A stretch of 64,000 bases of DNA from assembly GCA_051814705.1 (NCBI GenBank), contig JBPWQW010000008.1:62001-126000 (forward strand), given 5' to 3'. Below the pieces are notes generated by a model. It made no database searches. It worked only from the letters and a program-made list of their open reading frames with translations, and was not told the origin of the DNA. Source of the DNA: Geojedonia sp051814705. GTDB lineage: Bacteria; Bacteroidota; Bacteroidia; Flavobacteriales; Flavobacteriaceae. Positions 50,168-57,823 of this stretch are shown here, piece by piece. Every line of letters begins with the position of its first letter. Within the stretch, counting starts at the first letter, position 1. Position numbers and translations under genes: made by a program.

Positions 50168-52399
50168 ATGAAAATGTCAACTAGTTCAATCCTGTTTTCA
50201 TGCTTATTGATACAATTTAGTATTGCTCAAAATGAAAATCAAGACAAAATCATCAAAACCGATACGCTTTCGGAAGTTATTATCACCAGTCTTCTGCGTC
50301 CGGAAAAAATAACTCATGCACCAGCTCCGGTGCTTGTGTTGACTGCTAATGACTTGGAAAGCTTGGCTGGATCTAATGTTGGAGAACTCGTTTCTAATCT
50401 TCAAGGCGTAGAGTTTACACGCTATGGCGTTGATGGTATGACCTTTAATGCTCGAGGACTGAACAGTGCGTTCAACAATAAGATCCTTCAAATTGTTGAT
50501 GGCCGTATTACTACAGCGGCCTTAAGCGGTGGTTTACCACTATTTAATAATGGCACGATAATAAAAGATGATATCCAGCAGCTGGAAATTGTTCTGGGAC
50601 CTCAAACTGCGCTTCATGGGCCAAATGCCCATAACGGGGTGTTCAATACCATTACTAAAGACCCTCGCAAACACCCCGGAACTTCGGTGTCCTTGAGTGC
50701 AGGAAATCAATATCAATTTAGTGGTAGGTTTCGGCATGCCCATAAAATTGATAACAACTGGGCTTGGAAAGTCACTGGCGAGTATGCTACCGGACAGGAA
50801 TTTGATTTTGTAGATAGCGTGTATGTAGGGATGCCTCCTAAAGGTATTCCGGAGCGTAATGTTGATTATGATTTCAGGCACATACGAGGTGAAGCTCACC
50901 TGTATTACAACATTAACCAAAAAACTGAAATTGTAGTCTCCAGCGGTGCAAGCAACAATAACTTTTTACAAGTTACCACAAGTGGACGCAATCAAATGAG
51001 AGGGGTGACTTATAGCTTTCTACAGGCTAGATTCAGAAGCCCCCGTTTTTATGCCAATGTCTACAATACTTGGGGAAATCTTGGTAAGGGCTATAGTATT
51101 CCTGGTTTTACGCAAGCATTTTGGATGCGAACGCAACCAGGCCCTGCCATGTTACCACCAGATGAAGCAGAACAATTCGCTTTAAATAGTACACGTTTTA
51201 AAGAGAAAAGCAGACGGTTTAATGCAGATGTTCAATATAATACCCACTTTTCTGAAGCAGGTTTGTTTCTGGTAGCGGGGTTGGACTTTGAAAATGCACG
51301 CCCTAACACGACAGACGGGACAACCTTGGTAGGAGAAGCCAACGCTATTTCGGTATCACAATTAGGTGCCGTTCTTCAGCTAGAAAAAAAGCTTCCAATA
51401 AACATGCGTCTGATAGGTAACCTTCGGTATGATAAAAATGATAACTTCAAGGATTTGATAGCACCAAAGTTAACGTTTGTTAAAGATCTAGGGGAGAGCA
51501 ATATCCGATTGGGTTGGGCTAAAGCCTATGCGCTGCCATCCATACAAAATCAATATGCTGGTATTAGGGATTTCTTTTTTGGCAATGGCGGAACAGGGAT
51601 AAATTATATTCCAAACAATTCGCAGGTAAATGACCCAAATTCAGTCGTTTCAACACAGCCTTTAAAGCCCGAAGAAGTGGAGACCTGGGAACTTGGATTT
51701 AAAGGACAGCCTGTTCAAAAACTATGGATAGATGCCAATGCTTATTATGGCACAAGCAAAAACTTTATTACGCCTGCATTGCCAGTTGGAGGTAGAGCCC
51801 TTTCGGTGAATGGTATAAACGTTACCCACAATCCCATATTCGCAGGTACCGAGAACAATGGTACATTGCAGGGTGCCACTTTTTTTACGTTTTTTAATTA
51901 TGGAAAAGCAAAGATATATGGCCTGGACCTTGGTGTGAGTTATACCATTGTTCCTTCGCTACAGTTGGCCCTCAAGTATTCTTGGCTCAATGCCGAATTT
52001 GATGAAAATGATGCCAATAAAGATGGCGTAATTACATCAAACGAAAAGAGTATCAATGCCCCAAATCATAGGGGAGTGGTACTGTTAACTGTTGAAAACT
52101 TGTGCAAGGATCGATTGGACCTGTCATTTGGAGCTCGAATGGTACAGAAGTATGACTTTTATAGTGGCAGTCAGGTTGGAAGCTCTGAAGGCGCGGGAAC
52201 CCGAACACCTCCAAATAACTTTAATTATGGTCCATTGGGAGGCTTTACCACCTTTGAATTTAGAACGGAATACCGTTGGAGTAAAACTGTAGCGTTTAAT
52301 TTTAATATAACGAACATTTTTAATACCAAACAGATTGAGTTTGTGGGCGCACCATCCATAGGACGATTGGTCATGGCAAGTATAAATGTGACCGATTAA
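50168..52399 (+). CDS. TonB-dependent outer-membrane receptor
   Basis: Start ATG 50168 gives a signal peptide (SILFSCLLIQFSIAQ); a longer frame starts at 50141. The TonB box region is followed by a plug domain (LSEVIITSLLRPEKITHAPA, LESLAGSNVGELVSNLQGVE, FNARGLNSAFNNKILQIVDG, IEIVLGPQTALHGPNAHNGV-type motif) and a ~22-strand barrel ending FNFNITNIFNTKQIEFVG..ASINVTD. No SusC-type N-terminal extension and no SusD partner, so a siderophore, cofactor or small-molecule receptor is more likely than a glycan importer. It lies next to the haloperoxidase and within the LytS/LytTR block. Confidence 0.92.
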   Translation: MKMSTSSILFSCLLIQFSIAQNENQDKIIKTDTLSEVIITSLLRPEKITHAPAPVLVLTANDLESLAGSNVGELVSNLQGVEFTRYGVDGMTFNARGLNSAFNNKILQIVDGRITTAALSGGLPLFNNGTIIKDDIQQLEIVLGPQTALHGPNAHNGVFNTITKDPRKHPGTSVSLSAGNQYQFSGRFRHAHKIDNNWAWKVTGEYATGQEFDFVDSVYVGMPPKGIPERNVDYDFRHIRGEAHLYYNINQKTEIVVSSGASNNNFLQVTTSGRNQMRGVTYSFLQARFRSPRFYANVYNTWGNLGKGYSIPGFTQAFWMRTQPGPAMLPPDEAEQFALNSTRFKEKSRRFNADVQYNTHFSEAGLFLVAGLDFENARPNTTDGTTLVGEANAISVSQLGAVLQLEKKLPINMRLIGNLRYDKNDNFKDLIAPKLTFVKDLGESNIRLGWAKAYALPSIQNQYAGIRDFFFGNGGTGINYIPNNSQVNDPNSVVSTQPLKPEEVETWELGFKGQPVQKLWIDANAYYGTSKNFITPALPVGGRALSVNGINVTHNPIFAGTENNGTLQGATFFTFFNYGKAKIYGLDLGVSYTIVPSLQLALKYSWLNAEFDENDANKDGVITSNEKSINAPNHRGVVLLTVENLCKDRLDLSFGARMVQKYDFYSGSQVGSSEGAGTRTPPNNFNYGPLGGFTTFEFRTEYRWSKTVAFNFNITNIFNTKQIEFVGAPSIGRLVMASINVTD

Positions 52400-52523
52400 A
52401 CTATTTTACAGTAGAGGAAGCCTTTAATAACTGTTCTCTCAATGCAACAATTAAATACTGGCCATGGCGACACCGTCGCCAATCACTTTTAAACATGATT
52501 TGTCATCTTGAACTTTTCAAAAT

Positions 52524-52689
52524 GCAGGCGGGCCGAAGTAGACAGAACACTGTATAAAAAACACTACGATTACTAATTAACCTGTCACCCTGAACTTGAT
52601 TCAGGGTCTCACCCAAACCACCACAGTATATACCGCCCTTTTTTATGTCCCTGCGACAGGGCAACGATACGGTAACTGGCCTGTGCTTT
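52524..52689. repeat. Right direct repeat, overlapping the 3' end of rlmF
   Basis: Partner of 43846-44010. Includes GTAGACAGAACACTGTAT, CCTGTCACC, CTGAA..TTCAGGGTCTCA and the last ~26 codons of rlmF (52609-52689). With the left copy it brackets 8.5 kb. Confidence 0.85.
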
Positions 52690-53484
52690 ATTGAGTTGCT
52701 TTTCAATCTTAGGCAAGTGCTCAGCTTTAGCGACCAAACAGGTAAATACACGGACCTGATCTTTAAACAACAGACTCTCTTTGATTAAGCGTTTAATAAA
52801 CAGGGCTTCGCCGCCGTTGCACCACAGTTCGTTGGCCTGTCCCTCAAAATTAAGCGACAGGTCGTTTGGGTCGGTAGCGTTGCCCAAATGGTTAAGTTTT
52901 CTAAGCGAGCCTTTTAGGGCTTCTTCTCTGGAGGCATGAAACGGCGGATTGCACAGCGTAAAATCGAAGCGCTCATGGGGGTGAATCATGTTTTTAAACA
53001 GAAAGCCCTTCGTCTCTTGGTGGCGGATCTCAACCAAATCCTCTAAGCTTTTGGTAGGCTGCATATTGGCTCTGGCGATGGCGACCGCTTTGGCGTCACA
53101 GTCGGTACCCACCATGTTCCAGTTAAAATATTGCGCTCCCAGAATACAATAAATCCCATTGGCGCCCGTACCGATATCCAAGCCGCGCAATTGAGCATCT
53201 GCAGCACACTGTAACAGTTCTGAAACCACATCCCGCACATGCAAGAGATAATCCAAGCGTCCCGGAACAGGCGGGATGAGATAGCCTGTTGGCAAGGTAT
53301 AGGCCGCGAGTTTAAAATCGGCCAAGAGCATGGCTTTATTTAAGGCATATACTGCGTTGGAATCACTAAAATCAATGCTGTCCTCACCAGAGGGATTTAA
53401 AACGATATACTGTTGCAAGTCAGCATGCTGTTGGGCCAAACGTTTCAAATCATAGCGGTCTTGATAGGGGTTTTGTGGGTGCAT
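52609..53484 (-). CDS. rlmF: 23S rRNA (adenine(1618)-N6)-methyltransferase RlmF
   Basis: The product, about 291 aa from ATG 53484 (MHPQNPYQDRYDLKRLAQQH), is a housekeeping rRNA methylase. The longer frame to 53544 adds an unlikely N-terminus. Motifs are LNPSGEDSIDFSDSNAVYALN, SAM motif I LRGLDIGTGANGIYCILGAQ, VGTDCDAKAVAIARAN and catalytic FDFTLCNPPFHASREEA (NPPF). The ending is GRYILWWFG. Its 3' end is duplicated at 43930, where it forms the other boundary of the 8.5-kb block, so the block probably entered at this gene end, leaving the reading frame complete. Confidence 0.92.
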   Translation of the reverse strand: MHPQNPYQDRYDLKRLAQQHADLQQYIVLNPSGEDSIDFSDSNAVYALNKAMLLADFKLAAYTLPTGYLIPPVPGRLDYLLHVRDVVSELLQCAADAQLRGLDIGTGANGIYCILGAQYFNWNMVGTDCDAKAVAIARANMQPTKSLEDLVEIRHQETKGFLFKNMIHPHERFDFTLCNPPFHASREEALKGSLRKLNHLGNATDPNDLSLNFEGQANELWCNGGEALFIKRLIKESLLFKDQVRVFTCLVAKAEHLPKIEKQLNKAQASYRIVALSQGHKKGRYILWWFG

Positions 53485-53680
53485 GGCGGTAAAGGTATAA
53501 GATTTTGAGGGGTCATCAATCATCCAACAACAAAGCTTATGCACTTTTTAGCTGAGGGGCTGCATCGCGCGCAGTCGAGATGGGCTTGTGCTGAGAGACG
53601 GAGGTGTAGGAGGGAAGCCTAATCCCTGCCTGCCGGCAGGCAGGTGTGTGAAGTGGTCTAGTAAAAAACTAATATTATTC

Positions 53681-53819
53681 CTATACTACAATTTCTCCTT
53701 TTTCCTCAACAACAAAAACTCCCCAATCTGTATTAGATTGAATTAGTAGAATTAAAGTTTTTCCCAAATCGGTTAACGAATATTCAACTTTTAAAGGATG
53801 TTTTTTTTGTGTATTTTTC
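53681..53819 (-). pseudogene. C-terminal remnant of an HxlR-type regulator
   Basis: On the minus strand an open piece reads NTQKKHPLKVEYSLTDLGKT, then LILLIQSNTDWGVFVVEEKG and EIVV stop (TAG at 53681-53683). The VEYSLTxxGK..WG pattern is the C-terminal wing of HxlR family repressors. No N-terminal HTH is found upstream; sequence beyond 53820 has stops and no similarity that I can see. A CCTGCCTGCCGGCAGGCAGG palindrome lies nearby at 53625-53644. Confidence 0.6.
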
Positions 53820-53964
53820 GAATAATTTATTCATCTTGTTCTAACGGTTTTAATTATAGGATTAAGGTTAGTTCAGGTATAGTAGAGATTAATTTATATA
53901 ATTGCCTACAACTTTACCATACTAATATGTATCTTTAAATTCACCAATACCATATACCACCCAA

Positions 53965-55731
53965 TTGTTGAAACATTTAAAACGCACTATTACTTTTATA
54001 AGCATTATGTTATCAACACTTTCAGTTGTTGCACAACAAAAAACACTTAATAGCCAACAGGCACTAAGAAAATATGACAGCATTAGTGCGGTTATGAATA
54101 AGGAATTTCCAGAGAGTGAATACAAAACGTTTACAAGAGCTTCCTTTTCTGAAACTCAACTTGAAACGTATTTAAAGCAACATTTTAAAAGATTAGACTT
54201 ATTAAAAATTATTGTTAATGAGCATAAAATACTGAAGCTAGATGGTTATTTTCATTCCGGAAATTTATTTGGAGGCATTGGCTTTACTAAAGAGGCCATA
54301 AAATCATATAAGGCCTTTTTTGATTATTATAAGTCTATAGAAAATGAATTGTCTGAGGCTGAGATTAATGATTATTTGATAAGACGTAAGGTTGTTTATA
54401 GTCTTTTAGCAGAAAATTATGCGAAAATTGGCGCTTTAGACAGTGCTGCTATGATTCACAAAACCTATATTAAATTCGCTAAAGCGCATTATGATATTTT
54501 CTATCCTTCAGCAATTAACAATTATGGTCTGTTTTTTTATTGGACAAAAAAAGACCTAGATTCAGCTTTAATATATTTTAAAGAAGCTTATAGCTTTACT
54601 AAATCTAATTTTCCGCAGCATACTCTAATTGGTAGTATAAGAGATAATATTGCAGATGTTTATTCAGACCAACATAATTATAAAAGCGCATTACCGCTAT
54701 ATGAAGCTAATTTTGAGTTTTATAAACACGCTTTAAAAGAAAGATCTAACAAAATAGATGTGCCTAGATTAATAAGTGCAGGCATTCAGCTGGTAAACAC
54801 AAATCTTCAATTAAATAGTTTAAAGTCTGCTCATATTCATTTTAAACAATTAGAAACCATAATACATGATAAAAACAATATAGGTGAATACCCAGCTACT
54901 TCCATGCTGGATTTTTTAACAGTAAAAGAAAACCTTCTATCTAAACAGCAAAATATTGAAGAGGCCTATAAAGCAGCTAAACGGGTTAAAAGCTTTTCTG
55001 ATAGTTTACAGGAAATAAAGGATCATGATAATACGAAATGGCAAGAAGAATTTAATACGATTACATTAGACCGTGTCGCTCTTAATTTTAAAATAGACCG
55101 TATTCAGAAGGAAAATAAAATTAAAAGCCAAAGCCTAAAACTTTGGTTGATGGCATTAATCTTTTTACTAACCGCCATCGTGCTTGTGGGGCTATTTTTA
55201 AGCCGTCGTCAAATTCTTATCAATTCAAAAAACAGGCGATTAATAATAGAGAAGGAACTTCAATATGAGTCTTTAAAAAATGAACAGTTGCAGTCTGATG
55301 TTGATTCAAAAAAGAGAGACCTATCAGACTTTGCTTTAAATCTAACCCAAAACCAAACATGGGCCAAAGTGTTAAAAACTAAAATTGAAGATATTAAACT
55401 GGCACCTTCTAAAAGTAAAGACAAGCTCATTGAGGATTTAGAACAAGAAATAAAAAACAAAGTGAGTTTTGATTCTGACACTAAAGACTTCTTTGAACGC
55501 GTAGACAAACTCAGTGACGCATTTTATAGTCAGCTATCTACAAACTATCCTAATTTAAGTAAAAACGAAATTAGAATATGCACTTTTATTCGTCTTAAAA
55601 TGGATAGTCGTAGTATAGCTAACCTTCAAAATATTACCATAGCATCTTTAAATACAAGCAGATATCGGGTTAGAAAAAAATTGAATCTTTCTGAAGATAC
55701 CGATCTCGATAGTTTTATTCAAAACATGTAG
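53965..55731 (+). CDS. TPR-TM-HTH regulator (LuxR-like C-terminus), copy 2
   Basis: The 588-aa paralogue of the gene at 37422 has a signal peptide (ITFISIMLSTLSVVAQQ). Starts are TTG 53965 or 53968; ATG 54007 would cut the signal. Helical TPR-like repeats span residues ~40-380 (LFGGIGFTKEAIKSYKAFFD, LVGSIRDN-like LIGSIRDNIADVYSDQHNYK). A membrane helix follows (LWLMALIFLLTAIVLVGLFL), then coiled coil (LQSDVDSKKRDLSDFALNLT) and HTH (LSKNEIRICTFIRLKMDSRS, IASLNTSRYRVRKKLNL). One-component transmembrane regulator. The target is unknown. Both copies keep the SKKRDLSDFA and LNTSRYRxRKKL segments. Confidence 0.83.
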   Translation: MLKHLKRTITFISIMLSTLSVVAQQKTLNSQQALRKYDSISAVMNKEFPESEYKTFTRASFSETQLETYLKQHFKRLDLLKIIVNEHKILKLDGYFHSGNLFGGIGFTKEAIKSYKAFFDYYKSIENELSEAEINDYLIRRKVVYSLLAENYAKIGALDSAAMIHKTYIKFAKAHYDIFYPSAINNYGLFFYWTKKDLDSALIYFKEAYSFTKSNFPQHTLIGSIRDNIADVYSDQHNYKSALPLYEANFEFYKHALKERSNKIDVPRLISAGIQLVNTNLQLNSLKSAHIHFKQLETIIHDKNNIGEYPATSMLDFLTVKENLLSKQQNIEEAYKAAKRVKSFSDSLQEIKDHDNTKWQEEFNTITLDRVALNFKIDRIQKENKIKSQSLKLWLMALIFLLTAIVLVGLFLSRRQILINSKNRRLIIEKELQYESLKNEQLQSDVDSKKRDLSDFALNLTQNQTWAKVLKTKIEDIKLAPSKSKDKLIEDLEQEIKNKVSFDSDTKDFFERVDKLSDAFYSQLSTNYPNLSKNEIRICTFIRLKMDSRSIANLQNITIASLNTSRYRVRKKLNLSEDTDLDSFIQNM

Positions 55732-55923
55732 ACAGTTGTAAAACAATGGTTTACCAAATGCTTAATTCGTGATTTAGTAAGACAGGATCAGGCAAAAAAT
55801 GCTAAATTTTCCACACTAAAAGCAGCCATAACAGAAGGTATGGAAAGTGGTATTAGCAATAAATCTGTTCCAGATATTATGAAAGATGTTGAAGAACGTA
55901 TGAGAGCAGATGGGCGTTTATAA
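55732..55923 (+). pseudogene. ParD-type antitoxin remnant lacking its N-terminus
   Basis: A frame ending at TAA 55921 reads LIRDLVRQDQAKNAKFSTLK, AAITEGMESGISNKSVPDIM, KDVEERMRADGRL. This is the C-terminal two thirds of a ParD/CopG-type antitoxin. The usual N-terminal ribbon-helix-helix start is absent, replaced by sequence directly abutting the TPR-HTH stop. The end overlaps the start of the toxin frame by 14 bp, as in intact parDE pairs. Confidence 0.7.
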
Positions 55924-56131
55924 AGTATCTGGAAAGGCAGAAAGTGATCTTACAAAAATGTACGAATATGAAATTGAAAGGTTTTGATTAAAACAGGCGC
56001 AAGAATATTTATTTGGAATACACGATATCTTTCAAGTTTTATCAGATAACATCAATCTTGGACGCGATGCCTCAGAATTTGTATTCTCATTAAAAAGGTT
56101 TTCTTATAAATCACTTACTATTTTTTTTTAG
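55910..56131 (+). pseudogene. ParE-type toxin pseudogene (internal TGA, shifted end)
   Basis: From ATG 55910: MGVYKVSGKAESDLTKMYEY, EIERF, TGA at 55985, then in the same frame LKQAQEYLFGIHDIFQVLSD, NINLGRDASEFVFSLKRFSY, KSLTIFF stop. The pattern YKVSxxAxxDLxxMYEY..FxLKQAQ..GRD matches ParE toxins. The TGA stands where a Gly is expected, and the C-terminus is cut short. So the toxin is dead unless the TGA is read through. Confidence 0.7.
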
Positions 56132-56477
56132 CTACAGATATTGATATTTTGATTGTTCTTGTTCTAAATCAAAGTATGGATTATGAAAATAATTTATAGT
56201 TATAGATTTTCTTCTGTATGATAATAATAAAACCAACTTTTTTGGTGTTACAAAGACATTTTATATAAGGTCTGAATATAATACTTTTATGTACTATAAT
56301 TTATATTATGTAAAATAGATATTGAAAATAACCCCCTCTCTTTATACCCGTAATCCTTTCATTATAGGCGTTTAAGCCCTAATATCTTGAGCATCTGTTT
56401 ATAACTAATCGATGTACGGTAGTCTATTCCTTCCTAACAGCCGTAGATAAACTATATAACAACTATTAATTAAAAAC
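56132..56477. other. AT-rich gap with no visible gene
   Basis: About 345 bp, very AT-rich, without an open frame of plausible coding character and without a repeat seen elsewhere in the window. It should contain the promoter of the OmpA-family gene. Confidence 0.5.
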
Positions 56478-57338
56478 ATGAAAATGAAAAAAATTGCAAT
56501 CCTATTGCTCACAACCATTCTGTTGACCGCCTGTGTTTCCAAAAAGAAATACGTGGCTCTTGAAACCGAAAACGGACAAATTAAAAGTGAACTCACTAAA
56601 ACTAGAGTTGAAAAAGAAGAACTTGAGGCCAAATTCGCCAAAATCCAGACTCGTGTGGATGCGTATAATTCCAAAATAAATGCCTTAACCGACACTAATG
56701 TCAGTCTTAAAATGGAAAATGACGTCAAATTTGAAGCTGTTGGTGATGCTGCCGTGATCTCTAACGCTGCCAAAAAGAATATGCGCAAAACCTTTGCAAA
56801 AGTAGATCCTGTCTATGCGGCAAACGCTAAAACTCTTAAGGATTCCATGAATCTAGCCGTATCCTATCACCTTCAACAATCCTTCGATAATAGTAATTTA
56901 AATGAAGACGATGATATTGCTATCGACATTGACGAAACCGTGGTTATGATTTCCATTTCGGATAAAATGTTGTTCAATACGGCAAGCTACCGTATGAGCA
57001 ATAAAGCTAATGCTATTCTACAAAAATTGGCAAATATCATCAATTCCGAACCTAGTATTGAAGTAATGGTCGAAGGACATACCGATCCGAGAACCATCAA
57101 TACCGAAAAGATTGCCGATAACTGGGATTTAAGTGTGTTACGTGCCACTTCAGTGGTGAGAACCTTGCAAAATAAATACAATGTAGCGCCTGAAAAACTG
57201 ATTGCTTCAGGGCGTAGCTTCTACCAACCTATTGCAGATAATGACACGAAAGAAAACCGTTCCAAAAATAGAAGAACACGCATCGTGATCCTTCCAAATA
57301 TCAACAAGTTTTTTGCACTTATGGCTTCTGCTGAATAA
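56478..57338 (+). CDS. OmpA-family lipoprotein
   Basis: The 286-aa product has a lipobox ILLTACVSKKKY, a coiled-coil stretch of ~50 residues (ALETENGQIKSELTKTRVEK), a linker region, and a C-terminal OmpA/MotB peptidoglycan-binding domain: LFNTASYRMSNKANAILQKL, IEVMVEGHTDPRTINTEKIA, NWDLSVLRATSVVRTL and NRSKNRRTRIVILPN, with the Asp and Arg that bind diaminopimelate. It tethers the outer membrane or the lipoprotein to the wall. It converges with the gene at 57359. Confidence 0.92.
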   Translation: MKMKKIAILLLTTILLTACVSKKKYVALETENGQIKSELTKTRVEKEELEAKFAKIQTRVDAYNSKINALTDTNVSLKMENDVKFEAVGDAAVISNAAKKNMRKTFAKVDPVYAANAKTLKDSMNLAVSYHLQQSFDNSNLNEDDDIAIDIDETVVMISISDKMLFNTASYRMSNKANAILQKLANIINSEPSIEVMVEGHTDPRTINTEKIADNWDLSVLRATSVVRTLQNKYNVAPEKLIASGRSFYQPIADNDTKENRSKNRRTRIVILPNINKFFALMASAE

Positions 57339-57358
57339 GCATGTAACAAAAACCAATA

Positions 57359-57805
57359 TTAATTCATTCCAAAAGACTGCTCCATTGTGGAGTGGTCTTT
57401 TTGCTGTGAAGGACTTAAAGGTTTAGCGAGATGCTGTGCGAAAAAATCCATCATGTCTTCTTTAAGTTGGTAGTGCATGGCAATATAGTGGCGCATATCG
57501 TCTTTTAAAGCCCCTTGCCCTTCCGCTAAACCAATATCCAGAGTTTCGTTATAATCTGCCAATAGCAAACTGTTCATTCTGTGTTTGCAACGGTGCTTGA
57601 GTTTTGAAATCTCACTGCATTCAATTAAAATGCGGTTATGAAAGCTATCAATTAGTAACATCGCGCTTTTGTCATGGTCCCGTCCTGCAATGTCCTCCAG
57701 TTTTTCCTGAAAAGTATCCATTTCATTCATGTGGAAACGCAATTCCCGTTTCCAGGTCTCGAGATTAAATTTTAAGTCGCTTAAATGAGAAGGTTTTGTC
57801 TGCAT
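57359..57805 (-). CDS. Coiled-coil hypothetical protein
   Basis: The 148-aa soluble, mostly helical product (LKFNLETWKRELRFHMNEMD, LIECSEISKLKHRCKHRMNS) has two long amphipathic helices with His and Met residues. No family name is recognised. It ends with a polar tail (SPSQQKDHSTMEQSFGMN). It lies 18 bp after the EF-G-like gene on the same strand and is probably co-transcribed with it. Confidence 0.65.
   Translation of the reverse strand: MQTKPSHLSDLKFNLETWKRELRFHMNEMDTFQEKLEDIAGRDHDKSAMLLIDSFHNRILIECSEISKLKHRCKHRMNSLLLADYNETLDIGLAEGQGALKDDMRHYIAMHYQLKEDMMDFFAQHLAKPLSPSQQKDHSTMEQSFGMN
57372..57404 (+). terminator. Terminator for the OmpA gene, inside the convergent gene's 3' end
   Basis: AAAGACTGCTCCA-TTG-TGGAGTGGTCTTT with one mismatch, followed by TTTG, 34 bp after the OmpA stop. 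It lies within the last codons of the minus-strand gene. Confidence 0.65.
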
Positions 57806-57823
57806 AGTATTGAATTTATTAAT

